A stretch of DNA of 64,000 bases from assembly GCF_002614725.1 (NCBI RefSeq), contig NZ_MRZN01000004.1, forward strand, positions 122,714 to 186,713, read 5' to 3'. Both the position numbers and the translations under genes were made by a program. How positions within the stretch are numbered: the stretch's first letter is position 1; every line of letters begins with the position of its first letter. Shown here one piece after another: positions 47,851 to 57,652 of the stretch. The DNA is from Staphylococcus edaphicus (lineage in GTDB: Bacteria > Bacillota > Bacilli > Staphylococcales > Staphylococcaceae). The notes beneath the pieces were generated by a model. The model was not told the DNA's origin and did no database searches. It saw only the letters and a program-made list of their open reading frames with translations.

Positions 47851-49452
47851 CTATATAAAAATATTTAATAAGAATGTCCAAATACATACAAAGATGAGTA
47901 AAGCCACACTGTAACGCAGTGTCATTTTAAGTAATTCTGATTCTTTACCAACTTGTTGTACCGAAGCTGTGGCAATAGCAATTGATTGAGGTGAGATTAA
48001 TTTTGCTGCAACCCCACCAACAGTATTTGCAGACACTAGTAATGCACCGCTCGCGCCAATATTACTTGCAACTGCTGATTGAATTGGTGCAAATAATGTA
48101 TTATTATTCGTTACTGAACCTGTTAAGAACACACCAATCCATCCTAGTATTGGTGATAACAATGGGAAAATACTACCAGTTTTAGCTATGCCTTCACCTA
48201 CTGCATTACTTAAACCAGCATAGGTCATTAATTTTGAAATAACTAAAATAAAACAAATAGTAATAATTGGTAACCATAACTCTTTAAATGCAACGATAAA
48301 CAAACGTCCACCATCTTTAAATTGAACTTTTTTTGACATCAAAATGGTGATAATTATGACGAGTAGAATAGCTGTTCCTGTTTGTCCGATTATATTGAGT
48401 GGTAATGTAATGGCTTTATTAGCTATTTCACTATAAGTACCTGGTAATGATATATTGAAAACTAACGCTTCTAAAGCACCACCTGGCGCAAATAAAGATT
48501 TAAAATAAGGCGCGCTCCAAATCATGACAACGACAGTTAAAATAACGAAAGGACTCCATGCATACACAATTTCTTTAGGATGATGTTTGTTTATTTTTTG
48601 AGGCTTTTCGTCTTTATTAATTCTGAAGATATGTTTTGGTTGGAATTTTTTAGAAAATAATGCAAGCGCCATCATTGCCCCTAATGGCGGTATAATATCC
48701 GCTAATTCTGGACCTATAAACACAGTAATTATTGCTTGTAGCACCGTGAATGTAATAGAGACCACAAGTATAGCTGGTAGCGTTTCTTTAATTCCTTTAA
48801 AGCCATCAATAATCCATATTAATAAAAATGGTATAAGCATATTCATAAAAACAAGTGTTAAAGCAGACATAGAAGAAACCGCCATCCCTGACACATTATC
48901 AGGTAAGCCTAATGTATCTATGACTGTTACTGGTAAACCAATAGCACCAAATGCACCAGCTGAAGCATTTGCAATTAAACAAAGCATGGCTGCTTGTAAT
49001 GGTGCAAATCCTAATTGTGTAAGCAATAACGCACAAATAGCGATAGGAACACCAAATCCAGCTGCTCCTTCTAAAAATCCATTAAATGCAAATCCAATTA
49101 ATAACAATTGAATACGTTGATCTTGCGAAATACTTGATATACTATCTTGTATCGTATCAAATTGGCCTGTCTCATTTGTGATTTTATAAAGTAACACTGC
49201 CATCACAACAATATAACCAATCGGAATTATACCCTGGAAAAATCCCTCTACAACAGCTCCTGAGGCAATATTTGCAGGAAGTTTGAAAAAGACTATCGCA
49301 ATGATAACCGTAACAACTACAGTAGTAATCGATGCATAAATCCCTTTCATTTTAAAAATAGTTAAACATAAAAGAAATAATACAATAGGTACTGCTGCAA
49401 CAATTGATGATAACAGTACGTTATCAAAAGGGTTAAACGTATCTACGAACAT
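47851..49452 (-). CDS. lctP: L-lactate permease LctP
   Basis: The 533-residue polytopic transporter of the LctP/LldP family has about 13-14 transmembrane segments. GFAFNGFLEGAAGFGVPIAI (about 114-133) and LLSPILGWIGVFLTGSVTNNNTLFAPIQ (about 428-455) are family landmarks. It exchanges lactate with protons. A perfect Rex-type operator lies 56 bases upstream, so it is expected to be induced when NADH accumulates (low oxygen). It is adjacent to mqo as in S. aureus. Confidence 0.93.
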   Translation of the reverse strand: MFVDTFNPFDNVLLSSIVAAVPIVLFLLCLTIFKMKGIYASITTVVVTVIIAIVFFKLPANIASGAVVEGFFQGIIPIGYIVVMAVLLYKITNETGQFDTIQDSISSISQDQRIQLLLIGFAFNGFLEGAAGFGVPIAICALLLTQLGFAPLQAAMLCLIANASAGAFGAIGLPVTVIDTLGLPDNVSGMAVSSMSALTLVFMNMLIPFLLIWIIDGFKGIKETLPAILVVSITFTVLQAIITVFIGPELADIIPPLGAMMALALFSKKFQPKHIFRINKDEKPQKINKHHPKEIVYAWSPFVILTVVVMIWSAPYFKSLFAPGGALEALVFNISLPGTYSEIANKAITLPLNIIGQTGTAILLVIIITILMSKKVQFKDGGRLFIVAFKELWLPIITICFILVISKLMTYAGLSNAVGEGIAKTGSIFPLLSPILGWIGVFLTGSVTNNNTLFAPIQSAVASNIGASGALLVSANTVGGVAAKLISPQSIAIATASVQQVGKESELLKMTLRYSVALLIFVCIWTFLLNIFI

Positions 49453-49507
49453 TTCGACTCACTTCTACTTTCTTTATTTATTGTTGAGTATAAAAAAGCT
49501 TTGTTAT

Positions 49508-49525
49508 TGTGATTTTTTTCACAAT
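49508..49525 (-). promoter_or_regulatory. Rex operator upstream of lctP
   Basis: TTGTGATTTTTTTCACAA is TTGTGA-N6-TCACAA, matching the Rex consensus arms exactly. Rex is the NADH/NAD+-sensing repressor of fermentation genes in Gram-positive bacteria, and lctP is a known target in S. aureus. Confidence 0.87.
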
Positions 49526-49684
49526 TAAATTATAGCATTTTTTATGACAAATTCAATAATAATTTGTGATTTTATTTCTAAATAAAATGATACATCTCAT
49601 ATATTTACATTAATCTTACATTGATGTAAAGTTTAAATTTAAAAAAAGACTATTTTGTCATGTGTTTTTATCCAGTGTTATCTT

Positions 49685-49712
49685 TTGTCTCAAACGCGTA
49701 TCGTGGTAAAAT
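49685..49712 (+). promoter_or_regulatory. Promoter of the CDP-glycerol transferase gene
   Basis: TTGTCT, a 16-base spacer and TAAAAT (with TGG just before it) lie 33 bases upstream of the ATG at 49745, with an AGAGGGAT ribosome site between. No regulator site is evident. Confidence 0.45.
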
Positions 49713-49744
49713 ATGGTTATTAACTTTTAAGTAGAGGGATATTA

Positions 49745-51436
49745 ATGATAAAACAAATTGAAATTACTGCAGTTCAACTTTTAGAATCAGAGCTGGAGAA
49801 AGCAATACACGAAGGCTATACACACTTCGTCTTAATCAATGACACCATAGAAATATATCAACCAATGCTTGAAGCTGTGGAAATAAAACCATGTACAATT
49901 GTACCCGATTATACTGTTGAACAACAATATGCTAATGATTGCACTTACTTCGGCAAAGCGGAAATCACTTTCAATGATTGGATTGAAAATATTAATCATT
50001 TTCCTAATGTCATATTTCACATAGAAACGACGCAAACTATATTAAACCATTTTGACATTAATAATATATTCGATTTAGCACTTATCTCATTAATACAAGA
50101 CGATGTTTCTACAGATAGCCATGTCGTTTTTAACTTTCATTCTGAATTTATAACAAGCAATGCCATTTGGCACAATATCAAAAAACTAACACTATTAAAT
50201 ACAACGAAATTCAATTTAAATAAATTGGCATATATACATAACCACCCTGTACCGTTTAAACAAAATGAAGTATTGGCTCCTGATCAAATGCGTTTCACAG
50301 ATAAATGTTTAAAGCACACACATTTCATGATACCGCATTGGTTTTATAAAATGACGCACAATCACTTTATAAAAAAACACCAAAATATGAGTTACATTTA
50401 TAAAAAAGATGAAGCAAAAGTCAAAGACCACATTGTATTTTTAGGGTTTGATTATGGATTCAGAGGTAATTCACGCTACTTATTCAATCACTTTGCAAAA
50501 CATTTTTCTAAACTGCCGATCTATTTCATCACAAACGATGTTAATGGTCCGAATTTTATTAAAACTGATGATCCTAAAGCCAAATTATTAATAGAAAGTG
50601 CCCGAGTTGTTATATTGGAAAGTTATATTCCTGATAATTTGAAACCCAACGGTACCATCATTCAATTATGGCATGGCACACCAATCAAAAAACTATTCTT
50701 AGATAGTCCTGAACCAACACAAAATCTCAATATTTATAATTACCGAGCTCGTAAATATAATAAATGGTTACAACAAGATTATTTCGTCAGTGATTGTGCA
50801 TCAATTATTGATCATTTTAAATCAGCGTTTCCTCAACAACACACACATCTTTTAAATTGTGGTTATCCAAGAGTAAGATATTTACTGGACAAAGAAACTG
50901 ATAAGCATTACATTTCTTTTATAAAGCAGGAACTTAAATTAGATTCCGATAAAGAAACGCTATTATATGTACCAACTTGGCGTTCGCAATTTGACGAAAA
51001 TGATTTATTACCCATTAGTGATGGGCTACTCAACAAATATAATGTAATATTCAAAGGTCATATTGAAGATCAATCAAATTATATTCCTGATAATGCAATC
51101 ATTGCCCCTTCACATATTGAAGTACAAGATTTATTGCTCGTATCTGATATTGTATTGACAGACTATTCTTCCATTATCTTTGATGCCTTAACGATAGACA
51201 AAATCGTATGTCAATATACGCCAAACCATGAACATTATGTATCAGAACGTGGCGTATATGATGACGTTATGCACGCATTGTCTACAGTGCGCTACAGTGA
51301 CGCTAAGGCACTGTTAAATGATTTAATCAGCCATCAAATGAAAGAACTCAATCATACTGAATTTATCAATAAGGATAATCACGCATTTGAAACGATTTCT
51401 CATATCATTCAAAAATGTATTAAATCCAAACAATAA
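49745..51436 (+). CDS. CDP-glycerol:glycerophosphotransferase-family protein
   Basis: A 563-residue protein. Residues about 1-220 form a domain I do not recognise. Residues about 230-555 are a TagF/TarF-type glycerophosphotransferase domain with FDYGFRGNSRYLFNHFAKHF, IIQLWHGTPIKKL (catalytic His), YFVSDCASIIDHFKSAF, LYVPTWRSQF, FKGHIEDQSN (second His) and LLVSDIVLTDYSSIIFDALTID. Such enzymes add glycerol or ribitol phosphate units to teichoic acids or capsule-like polymers at the membrane face. There is no tag/tar gene next to it, so its acceptor is unknown. Confidence 0.85.
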   Translation: MIKQIEITAVQLLESELEKAIHEGYTHFVLINDTIEIYQPMLEAVEIKPCTIVPDYTVEQQYANDCTYFGKAEITFNDWIENINHFPNVIFHIETTQTILNHFDINNIFDLALISLIQDDVSTDSHVVFNFHSEFITSNAIWHNIKKLTLLNTTKFNLNKLAYIHNHPVPFKQNEVLAPDQMRFTDKCLKHTHFMIPHWFYKMTHNHFIKKHQNMSYIYKKDEAKVKDHIVFLGFDYGFRGNSRYLFNHFAKHFSKLPIYFITNDVNGPNFIKTDDPKAKLLIESARVVILESYIPDNLKPNGTIIQLWHGTPIKKLFLDSPEPTQNLNIYNYRARKYNKWLQQDYFVSDCASIIDHFKSAFPQQHTHLLNCGYPRVRYLLDKETDKHYISFIKQELKLDSDKETLLYVPTWRSQFDENDLLPISDGLLNKYNVIFKGHIEDQSNYIPDNAIIAPSHIEVQDLLLVSDIVLTDYSSIIFDALTIDKIVCQYTPNHEHYVSERGVYDDVMHALSTVRYSDAKALLNDLISHQMKELNHTEFINKDNHAFETISHIIQKCIKSKQ

Positions 51437-51460
51437 ATGTTTTTGTACAGCTATATAATT

Positions 51461-51502
51461 AAAAAGTGAGTCAGACATTGTGTTAAGTCTGACTCACTTT
51501 TT
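51461..51502. terminator. Bidirectional terminator before the lipoprotein gene
   Basis: Sixteen-base perfect arms AAAAAGTGAGTCAGAC / GTCTGACTCACTTTTT around a 10-base loop, between convergent genes. Confidence 0.9.
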
Positions 51503-51513
51503 TATATCTTATT

Positions 51514-52287
51514 TTATTGTTGATATGCTGGATCAACCACTCTAACTGTCCCTTGTTGGTCAACAGTAGCAATCGCATATGTGCCTGGTTGTGCTTGATT
51601 TTGGAAACTAAAGATATAGCTATAGTTGCCTTCGCTTCCTTCTATTGCATAATCATTGTATGGATTAGATTGGCCATTTAAACGATTCACTTCGTTTGTA
51701 GCATTATCTAAAGCATTTTGAAAGTTTGGTAAGTTTTGTAATGCAGCTTGTGAATCGTTACTACCAGATGTGATATTTTGTGCAACAGGTACTGCATTTT
51801 GGCCTTGGTATGGCGCTACATACTGTGTTGAGTTGCCATTTGCATTTACATTTCCGTTTGAGTCATTTCCATTGGCATCATTCGTTGAATCATTCGAATT
51901 ACTATTACTTTCTGAAGATGCAACATTGTTTGCATTATCATTATTACTTGTTGCATTATCGCCATTAGCATTTGAGCTTGAACTGTCACCATTTTCATCA
52001 GTTCCATTGTCACTTGATGTATTATCTGAGTTATTTGCATCATTGTCATCACTGCTATCACTTGAACTACTGTCATTAGATTTACTATCTGAATTTTTGT
52101 TTGAATCTTTGTCTTTATCAGAATCATTGTTCTTTTTATCATCGTTCTTAGAATCTTTTGATTTGTCCTCAGAAGATTGCTTGTCTTTTGAATTATCATC
52201 CTTCTTACTACTGTCATCATCACTTCCATTTGAACATGCAGCAAGTGCTAAAGATAAAGTCAGAAAACCTGCTAATAATTTTTTCAT
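51514..52287 (-). CDS. Lipoprotein with long Ser/Asp/Asn low-complexity spacer
   Basis: A 257-residue protein: signal peptide MKKLLAGFLTLSLALAACS with lipobox LAAC (Cys at 18), then about 140 residues of Ser/Asp/Lys followed by Asn/Ser/Asp/Gly. The spacer resembles the SD region of wall-anchored Sdr proteins. A C-terminal globular domain of about 90 residues follows (YVAPYQGQNAVPVAQNI...YAIEGSEGNYSYIFSFQNQAQPGTYAIATVDQQG). The spacer probably extends the domain through the wall. The ATG at 52287 precedes the signal peptide; an upstream start would bury it. Function unknown. Confidence 0.82.
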   Translation of the reverse strand: MKKLLAGFLTLSLALAACSNGSDDDSSKKDDNSKDKQSSEDKSKDSKNDDKKNNDSDKDKDSNKNSDSKSNDSSSSDSSDDNDANNSDNTSSDNGTDENGDSSSSNANGDNATSNNDNANNVASSESNSNSNDSTNDANGNDSNGNVNANGNSTQYVAPYQGQNAVPVAQNITSGSNDSQAALQNLPNFQNALDNATNEVNRLNGQSNPYNDYAIEGSEGNYSYIFSFQNQAQPGTYAIATVDQQGTVRVVDPAYQQ

Positions 52288-52540
52288 ATACGAAAACCTC
52301 CCTGAATTTTTAATACTCATTACCCAAAGTTTACTTAATATGTATCTTTCTCTATCCATTAGGCTTAATGAGAATTATTTTGTTATTCACTATAAATTCA
52401 AAAATAAACATCTTTTGTCAAAATTCTTTCGAAAGAAAATATAAATTTAACAAAATCAAAACAATTTTTAAGTTTATATAGATATATTACACCTTTACAA
52501 CAGTTTAAATAACAACACATTATTATCTTATGCACTATGG

Positions 52541-53059
52541 TTAGATATTTTTCTCCATGATTAAGTCGGTATCCACAACATTACCAGTATAAAATTGATG
52601 TTCACCCGTCACACGTAGTCCTTGATTTTTATAAAAATTAAAAGCTTGGACATTATGTTCCCATACACCTAACCATATTTTAGTTTTATTTAATTCACGT
52701 GCTTTTTTTGTTGCAAACGCTAAAACACGTTTACCTCTCCCCCCACCTTGAGCTTGTGGTAAGAAATATATACGTTGAACCTCAAGGTATTCGTCCCCTT
52801 TTGCTTCAGTTTGTGCCTCATTAATATTTAATTTAAAGTAACCAACAATCTCATCATCATCTTTAAAAAAATAGGTGAATGAATTATCATCTTGTAACTC
52901 GCTTAACAATTGCTTGGTTGCATACGCTTCATTAAAATAAGCATTAAAGTCTTCGTCAGTATATTCTCCATGCTCAAACGTTGTCTTAAACGTATTGATA
53001 CTCAACGTTCGTAATACTTCAACTTCTTCTGTGTTAACTAACTCAATTGACTGCTCCAT
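52541..53059 (-). CDS. GNAT-family N-acetyltransferase
   Basis: The 172-residue acetyltransferase has the acetyl-CoA-binding loop IYFLPQAQGGGRGKRVLAFATKKA (about 112-135, the R/Q-x-x-G-x-G/A motif) and a C-terminal FYKNQGLRVTGEHQFYTG strand-loop. It resembles the spermidine/protein acetyltransferase subgroup that begins with VNTEEVEVLRTLSINTFKTTFEH. The acceptor is unknown. Single gene with AAGGGTGA before the ATG. Confidence 0.83.
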   Translation of the reverse strand: MEQSIELVNTEEVEVLRTLSINTFKTTFEHGEYTDEDFNAYFNEAYATKQLLSELQDDNSFTYFFKDDDEIVGYFKLNINEAQTEAKGDEYLEVQRIYFLPQAQGGGRGKRVLAFATKKARELNKTKIWLGVWEHNVQAFNFYKNQGLRVTGEHQFYTGNVVDTDLIMEKNI

Positions 53060-53330
53060 CTTTCATTCACCCTTTACTATCAGTTTATTGTAATTATACT
53101 AAAATCGACATTATGTTACTATGTTAAAAACCATTTCCTATTAAATTAATCATTGCCTCTGATGACATTTTATCAATGACATTCTATGCAAATTAAAAGT
53201 TTTTTTAAATTAAAACGCTTTCTTATAATTACAATAGTTTCGCCATATTGTGTAATATTCAATTACGTGATAAAGTAGGTCTAGTTTTTTAATTGTTCGT
53301 AAATTTATTCATAAGGAGCGCTATTCAGTA

Positions 53331-54320
53331 ATGACTAACACATTCAAAGCCTTTGTAGTCGAAGAACAAGACGGCAAAGTAACGAATCAATATAAAGAGA
53401 TATCCATAGATGATCTTCCAGAAGGTGAAGTGCTTATTAAAGTTAAATATTCTGGAATTAATTATAAAGATGCCCTTGCAACAGTGGAAAATTCAAAAAT
53501 TGTTTCTTCCTATCCAATGGTTCCAGGCATTGATTTAGCTGGTGTTGTAGAACATTCAGATACGCATGCTTTCGAACAAGGTGATGAAGTCATAGTTACT
53601 GGTTATGGTTTAGGTACTAGCCATTTCGGTGGTTTTAGTGAATATGCTCGTGTTAAAGAAGAATGGATTGTACCCTTACCAAAAGATTTAACTTTAGAAG
53701 AAGCTATGATCTATGGCACAGCTGGATATACAGCCGGATTAGCTATTGAAAAGTTAGAACATGACGGACTTTCAATTGAAAAGAAAGATATACTTGTTCG
53801 TGGTGCAACTGGAGGCGTTGGTACATTAGCTATTATGATGCTAGATTCAATTGGATTTGACGTCGTTGCTAGTACTGGCAAAAGTGGTGTAGAGGATAAA
53901 TTGAAAGCACTAGGTGCTAAAGAAGTTATTTCACGCATCACTAACAGTGATCATAAGGCCCTTGGCAAACGAACTTGGCAAGGTGTTATTGACCCTGTTG
54001 GTGGCGAAAGTTTAAGCCAAATCGTTAAACAATTAGACTATAATGGTATGGTTGCTGTTATCGGTATGACAGCAGGAACAAATTTTGATAGCTCGGTATT
54101 CCCATTTATCTTAAGAGGTACAAGTATCATAGGTATTGATTCTGTTTATACTGAGATGAGACAACGTAAACATATTTGGCGTCGCTTAGCTAAAGATTTA
54201 AAACCGAATCACTTACACGATATTAAAAAAGTAATCAAATTCAATGAACTTGAAGATAATATCAAGCAAGTTCTTGAACATACTAATTCAGGTAGAGTTG
54301 TCATTGATTTTGAAGCATAA
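53331..54320 (+). CDS. YhdH/AcuI-type quinone (acryloyl-CoA) reductase
   Basis: A 329-residue zinc-free medium-chain dehydrogenase of the YhdH family: YSGINYKDALATVENSKIV (about 40-58), VPGIDLAGVVE, YGTAGYTAGLAI, the NADPH loop RGATGGVGTLAIMML (about 157-171), STGKSGVEDKLKALGAKEVI and VDPVGG. Relatives reduce acrylyl-CoA or quinone-like double bonds with NADPH. The physiological substrate in staphylococci is unclear. AAGGAGCG precedes the ATG. Single gene. Confidence 0.88.
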   Translation: MTNTFKAFVVEEQDGKVTNQYKEISIDDLPEGEVLIKVKYSGINYKDALATVENSKIVSSYPMVPGIDLAGVVEHSDTHAFEQGDEVIVTGYGLGTSHFGGFSEYARVKEEWIVPLPKDLTLEEAMIYGTAGYTAGLAIEKLEHDGLSIEKKDILVRGATGGVGTLAIMMLDSIGFDVVASTGKSGVEDKLKALGAKEVISRITNSDHKALGKRTWQGVIDPVGGESLSQIVKQLDYNGMVAVIGMTAGTNFDSSVFPFILRGTSIIGIDSVYTEMRQRKHIWRRLAKDLKPNHLHDIKKVIKFNELEDNIKQVLEHTNSGRVVIDFEA

Positions 54321-54484
54321 TTTTAACTTAAACCTTAACTTCTTTTTACATTAAAGTAGTTAAGGTTTATTTTTATACTAATTTAAACGTAAGCCTTTTT
54401 TATTTCTATCTCAATAAAATTATATCTCATATAAATAGTTATTAATAAATAAAAATCTTATATTTTAATATTTACAAGTAATAT

Positions 54485-54499
54485 ATGAAAGCGTATACT
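54485..54499 (+). promoter_or_regulatory. cre site upstream of the sugar porter
   Basis: ATGAAAGCGTATACT matches WTGNAANCGNWNNCW at every position. It lies 32 bases before the start of the MFS sugar transporter, consistent with CcpA repression. Confidence 0.8.
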
Positions 54500-54531
54500 T
54501 ATCTCTATCGAATATTATCAGGAGGGTCTTT

Positions 54532-55896
54532 ATGGGAATTAAAGTGAATAAAAAACTCATCTTTTTCTTGGGCGCATTGGGAGGGTTACTCTATGGTTAT
54601 GACATGGGAGTCATTTCTGGCGCTTTGTTATTTATTAGTGATGACATACCATTAAATAGCATTACAAAAGGTTTCGTTGTTTCATCAATGTTAGTTGGTG
54701 CCATTGTAGGTTCAGGTGCTAGTGGTCCACTGTCAGATAAGCTAGGCCGTAGACGTGTCGTATTTATCATTGCGATTATATATATTGTTGGATCTTTAAT
54801 ATTGGCACTAGCACCATCCATGCCTGTATTAGTTATCGGGCGTCTAATCATTGGTTTAGCTGTAGGAGGTTCTACTGCTATTGTTCCAGTTTACTTGTCA
54901 GAAATGGCACCTACTGAACAACGTGGCTCACTAAGCTCGTTAAACCAATTAATGATTACAATTGGTATCTTATCCTCATACTTAATTAACTATGCATTCA
55001 CACCTATAGAAGGCTGGAGATGGATGTTAGGTCTTGCTATCGTTCCTTCTGCTATTTTACTTGTTGGTGTTGCATTTATGCCTGAAAGTCCAAGATGGTT
55101 ACTTGAACATAAGAGTGAAAAAGCAGCACGTGACGTTATGAAATTGACATTTAAAGATAGTGAAATTGATAAAGAAATCGCAGATATGAAAGAAATCAAT
55201 AGTATCTCTGAAAGTACTTGGAATGTCTTGAAATCACCTTGGTTGAGACCTACGCTCATAATCGGAAGTATTTTTGCACTACTCCAACAAATTATTGGTA
55301 TCAATGCAATCATATATTATGCACCTACAATCTTCAGTAAAGCTGGATTAGGTGATGCCACTTCAATTTTAGGAACAGTAGGAATTGGCACAGTCAATGT
55401 CTTGATTACTATTGTTGCTATTATGATAATAGATAAAATTGACCGTAAACGTCTATTAGTTACAGGTAATATCGGTATGGTTGCTTCATTGTTAATTATG
55501 GCAATCCTAATTTGGACGATTGGTATTCAATCATCCGCTTGGATTATTGTCGCTTGTTTAACCTTATTCATTATATTCTTTGGTTTTACTTGGGGACCGG
55601 TACTATGGGTTATGTTGCCAGAATTATTCCCAATGCGTGCTCGTGGAGCTGCAACAGGCTTTGCAGCGCTAGTACTATCAATAGGTAGTTTACTTGTTGC
55701 ACAGTTCTTCCCAATGCTCACTGACATTCTACCGGTTGAGCAAGTATTCTTAATCTTTGCTGTGATTGGTATTGGTGCATTAATCTTTGTCATCAAATAC
55801 TTACCAGAAACACGTGGGCGTAGTTTAGAAGAAATCGAAGCTGATTTACGTTCTAGAACAAATGCCACAGATGCAAATATTCATGAAAACAAATAA
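54532..55896 (+). CDS. Sugar porter family MFS transporter (proton-linked)
   Basis: The 454-residue, 12-helix transporter has the sugar-porter fingerprint: GGLLYGYDMGVISGALLFI in helix 1, SDKLGRRRVV, VYLSEMAPTEQRGSLSSLNQL, MPESPRWLLEH, LLQQIIGINAIIYYAPTIF, DKIDRKRLL and the C-terminal PETRGRSLEEIE. It resembles XylE/AraE and Bacillus CsbC/YwtG. It likely imports a pentose, hexose or polyol with a proton. CAGGAGGG precedes the ATG. Regulation by CcpA is indicated by the upstream cre; the sugar is not determinable. Confidence 0.9.
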   Translation: MGIKVNKKLIFFLGALGGLLYGYDMGVISGALLFISDDIPLNSITKGFVVSSMLVGAIVGSGASGPLSDKLGRRRVVFIIAIIYIVGSLILALAPSMPVLVIGRLIIGLAVGGSTAIVPVYLSEMAPTEQRGSLSSLNQLMITIGILSSYLINYAFTPIEGWRWMLGLAIVPSAILLVGVAFMPESPRWLLEHKSEKAARDVMKLTFKDSEIDKEIADMKEINSISESTWNVLKSPWLRPTLIIGSIFALLQQIIGINAIIYYAPTIFSKAGLGDATSILGTVGIGTVNVLITIVAIMIIDKIDRKRLLVTGNIGMVASLLIMAILIWTIGIQSSAWIIVACLTLFIIFFGFTWGPVLWVMLPELFPMRARGAATGFAALVLSIGSLLVAQFFPMLTDILPVEQVFLIFAVIGIGALIFVIKYLPETRGRSLEEIEADLRSRTNATDANIHENK

Positions 55897-55907
55897 TAGA
55901 TAACAAT

Positions 55908-55947
55908 TTAAAGGGGTGAATCGCCAACATGCGATTCACCCCTTTAA
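55908..55947. terminator. Bidirectional terminator after the sugar porter
   Basis: Perfect 17-base arms TTAAAGGGGTGAATCGC / GCGATTCACCCCTTTAA around a 6-base loop, between convergent genes. Confidence 0.85.
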
Positions 55948-55954
55948 TAGTAAC

Positions 55955-56359
55955 TTAATACTTCATATACATACCACATGACTGTGGCTCAGTAGTAACG
56001 AAACCATATTGAGCGTATAATTGGTCTGCTGGATAATCTGCAATTAAACTAACATAAGTCCCTACTTCAGCCTCGGCCTCTATAAACGACATAATATGTG
56101 ACATAATTGTTTTACCGTATCCTTGCCCTTGAAATTTAGGATCCACTGCGATGTCTATAATTTGAAATGCTGTACCACCGTCACCAATAACACGTCCCAT
56201 GCCTATAAGATTTTCTTCATGATAGATCGTTACATCAAAACAAGCATTTGCAATTCCCTTTTCTGCCGCTTTTTGAGATTTCTCACTTAACCCAGCCACC
56301 TTACGTAAATTTCTATACTCCGACACATGAGGCGCAGCATGTTTTATTTCTATCATCAT
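55955..56359 (-). CDS. GNAT-family acetyltransferase, small
   Basis: A 134-residue GNAT protein with IGMGRVIGDGGTAFQIIDIAVDPKFQGQGYGKTIMSHIMSFIE (about 52-94), containing the acetyl-CoA motif QGQGYG. It ends in YAQYGFVTTEPQSCGMYMKY, a typical C-terminal strand pair. The target is unknown. The first two codons are both ATG, with AGGAGATG upstream. Single gene. Confidence 0.85.
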   Translation of the reverse strand: MMIEIKHAAPHVSEYRNLRKVAGLSEKSQKAAEKGIANACFDVTIYHEENLIGMGRVIGDGGTAFQIIDIAVDPKFQGQGYGKTIMSHIMSFIEAEAEVGTYVSLIADYPADQLYAQYGFVTTEPQSCGMYMKY

Positions 56360-56506
56360 GATTCATCTCCTATAAATTTTCACTTAATTATTATGCTATA
56401 GTCCGAAATGATTCTCAAATAATCAATGATTCATTAAATAATAAAGATTAATAAAAAATCGACAACGTTAGTTTCGCTATCGATTTTAATTATATTAATA
56501 ATTTAT

Positions 56507-57571
<1,065 letters not shown>

Positions 57572-57587
57572 CTATATTATGCTATAA

Positions 57588-57606
57588 TTGATAACGATTA
57601 TCAATG
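57588..57606. promoter_or_regulatory. Fur box shared by iruO and the binding-protein gene
   Basis: ATTGATAACGATTATCAAT is a near-perfect 19-base palindrome that matches the Fur consensus core GATAATGATTATC closely. It lies between the divergent starts at 57538 and 57653, so both genes should be derepressed by iron limitation. Confidence 0.88.
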
Positions 57607-57652
57607 AAAACCTTTTATTTTCATAAATTCATGTATTAGGAGTTACTAAATT

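Noticed and set aside
51770..52444. Long plus-strand open frame antisense to the low-complexity lipoprotein
   Set aside because: It is the complement of repetitive Ser/Asp codons, giving a Leu/Ser-rich translation with no ribosome site or family; the minus-strand gene has a clear signal peptide and lipobox.
53215..53232. Possible cre site before the YhdH reductase (AACGCTTTC)
   Set aside because: Read on the other strand it lacks the required T at position 2 and the flanking half is poor; the match is too weak to list.
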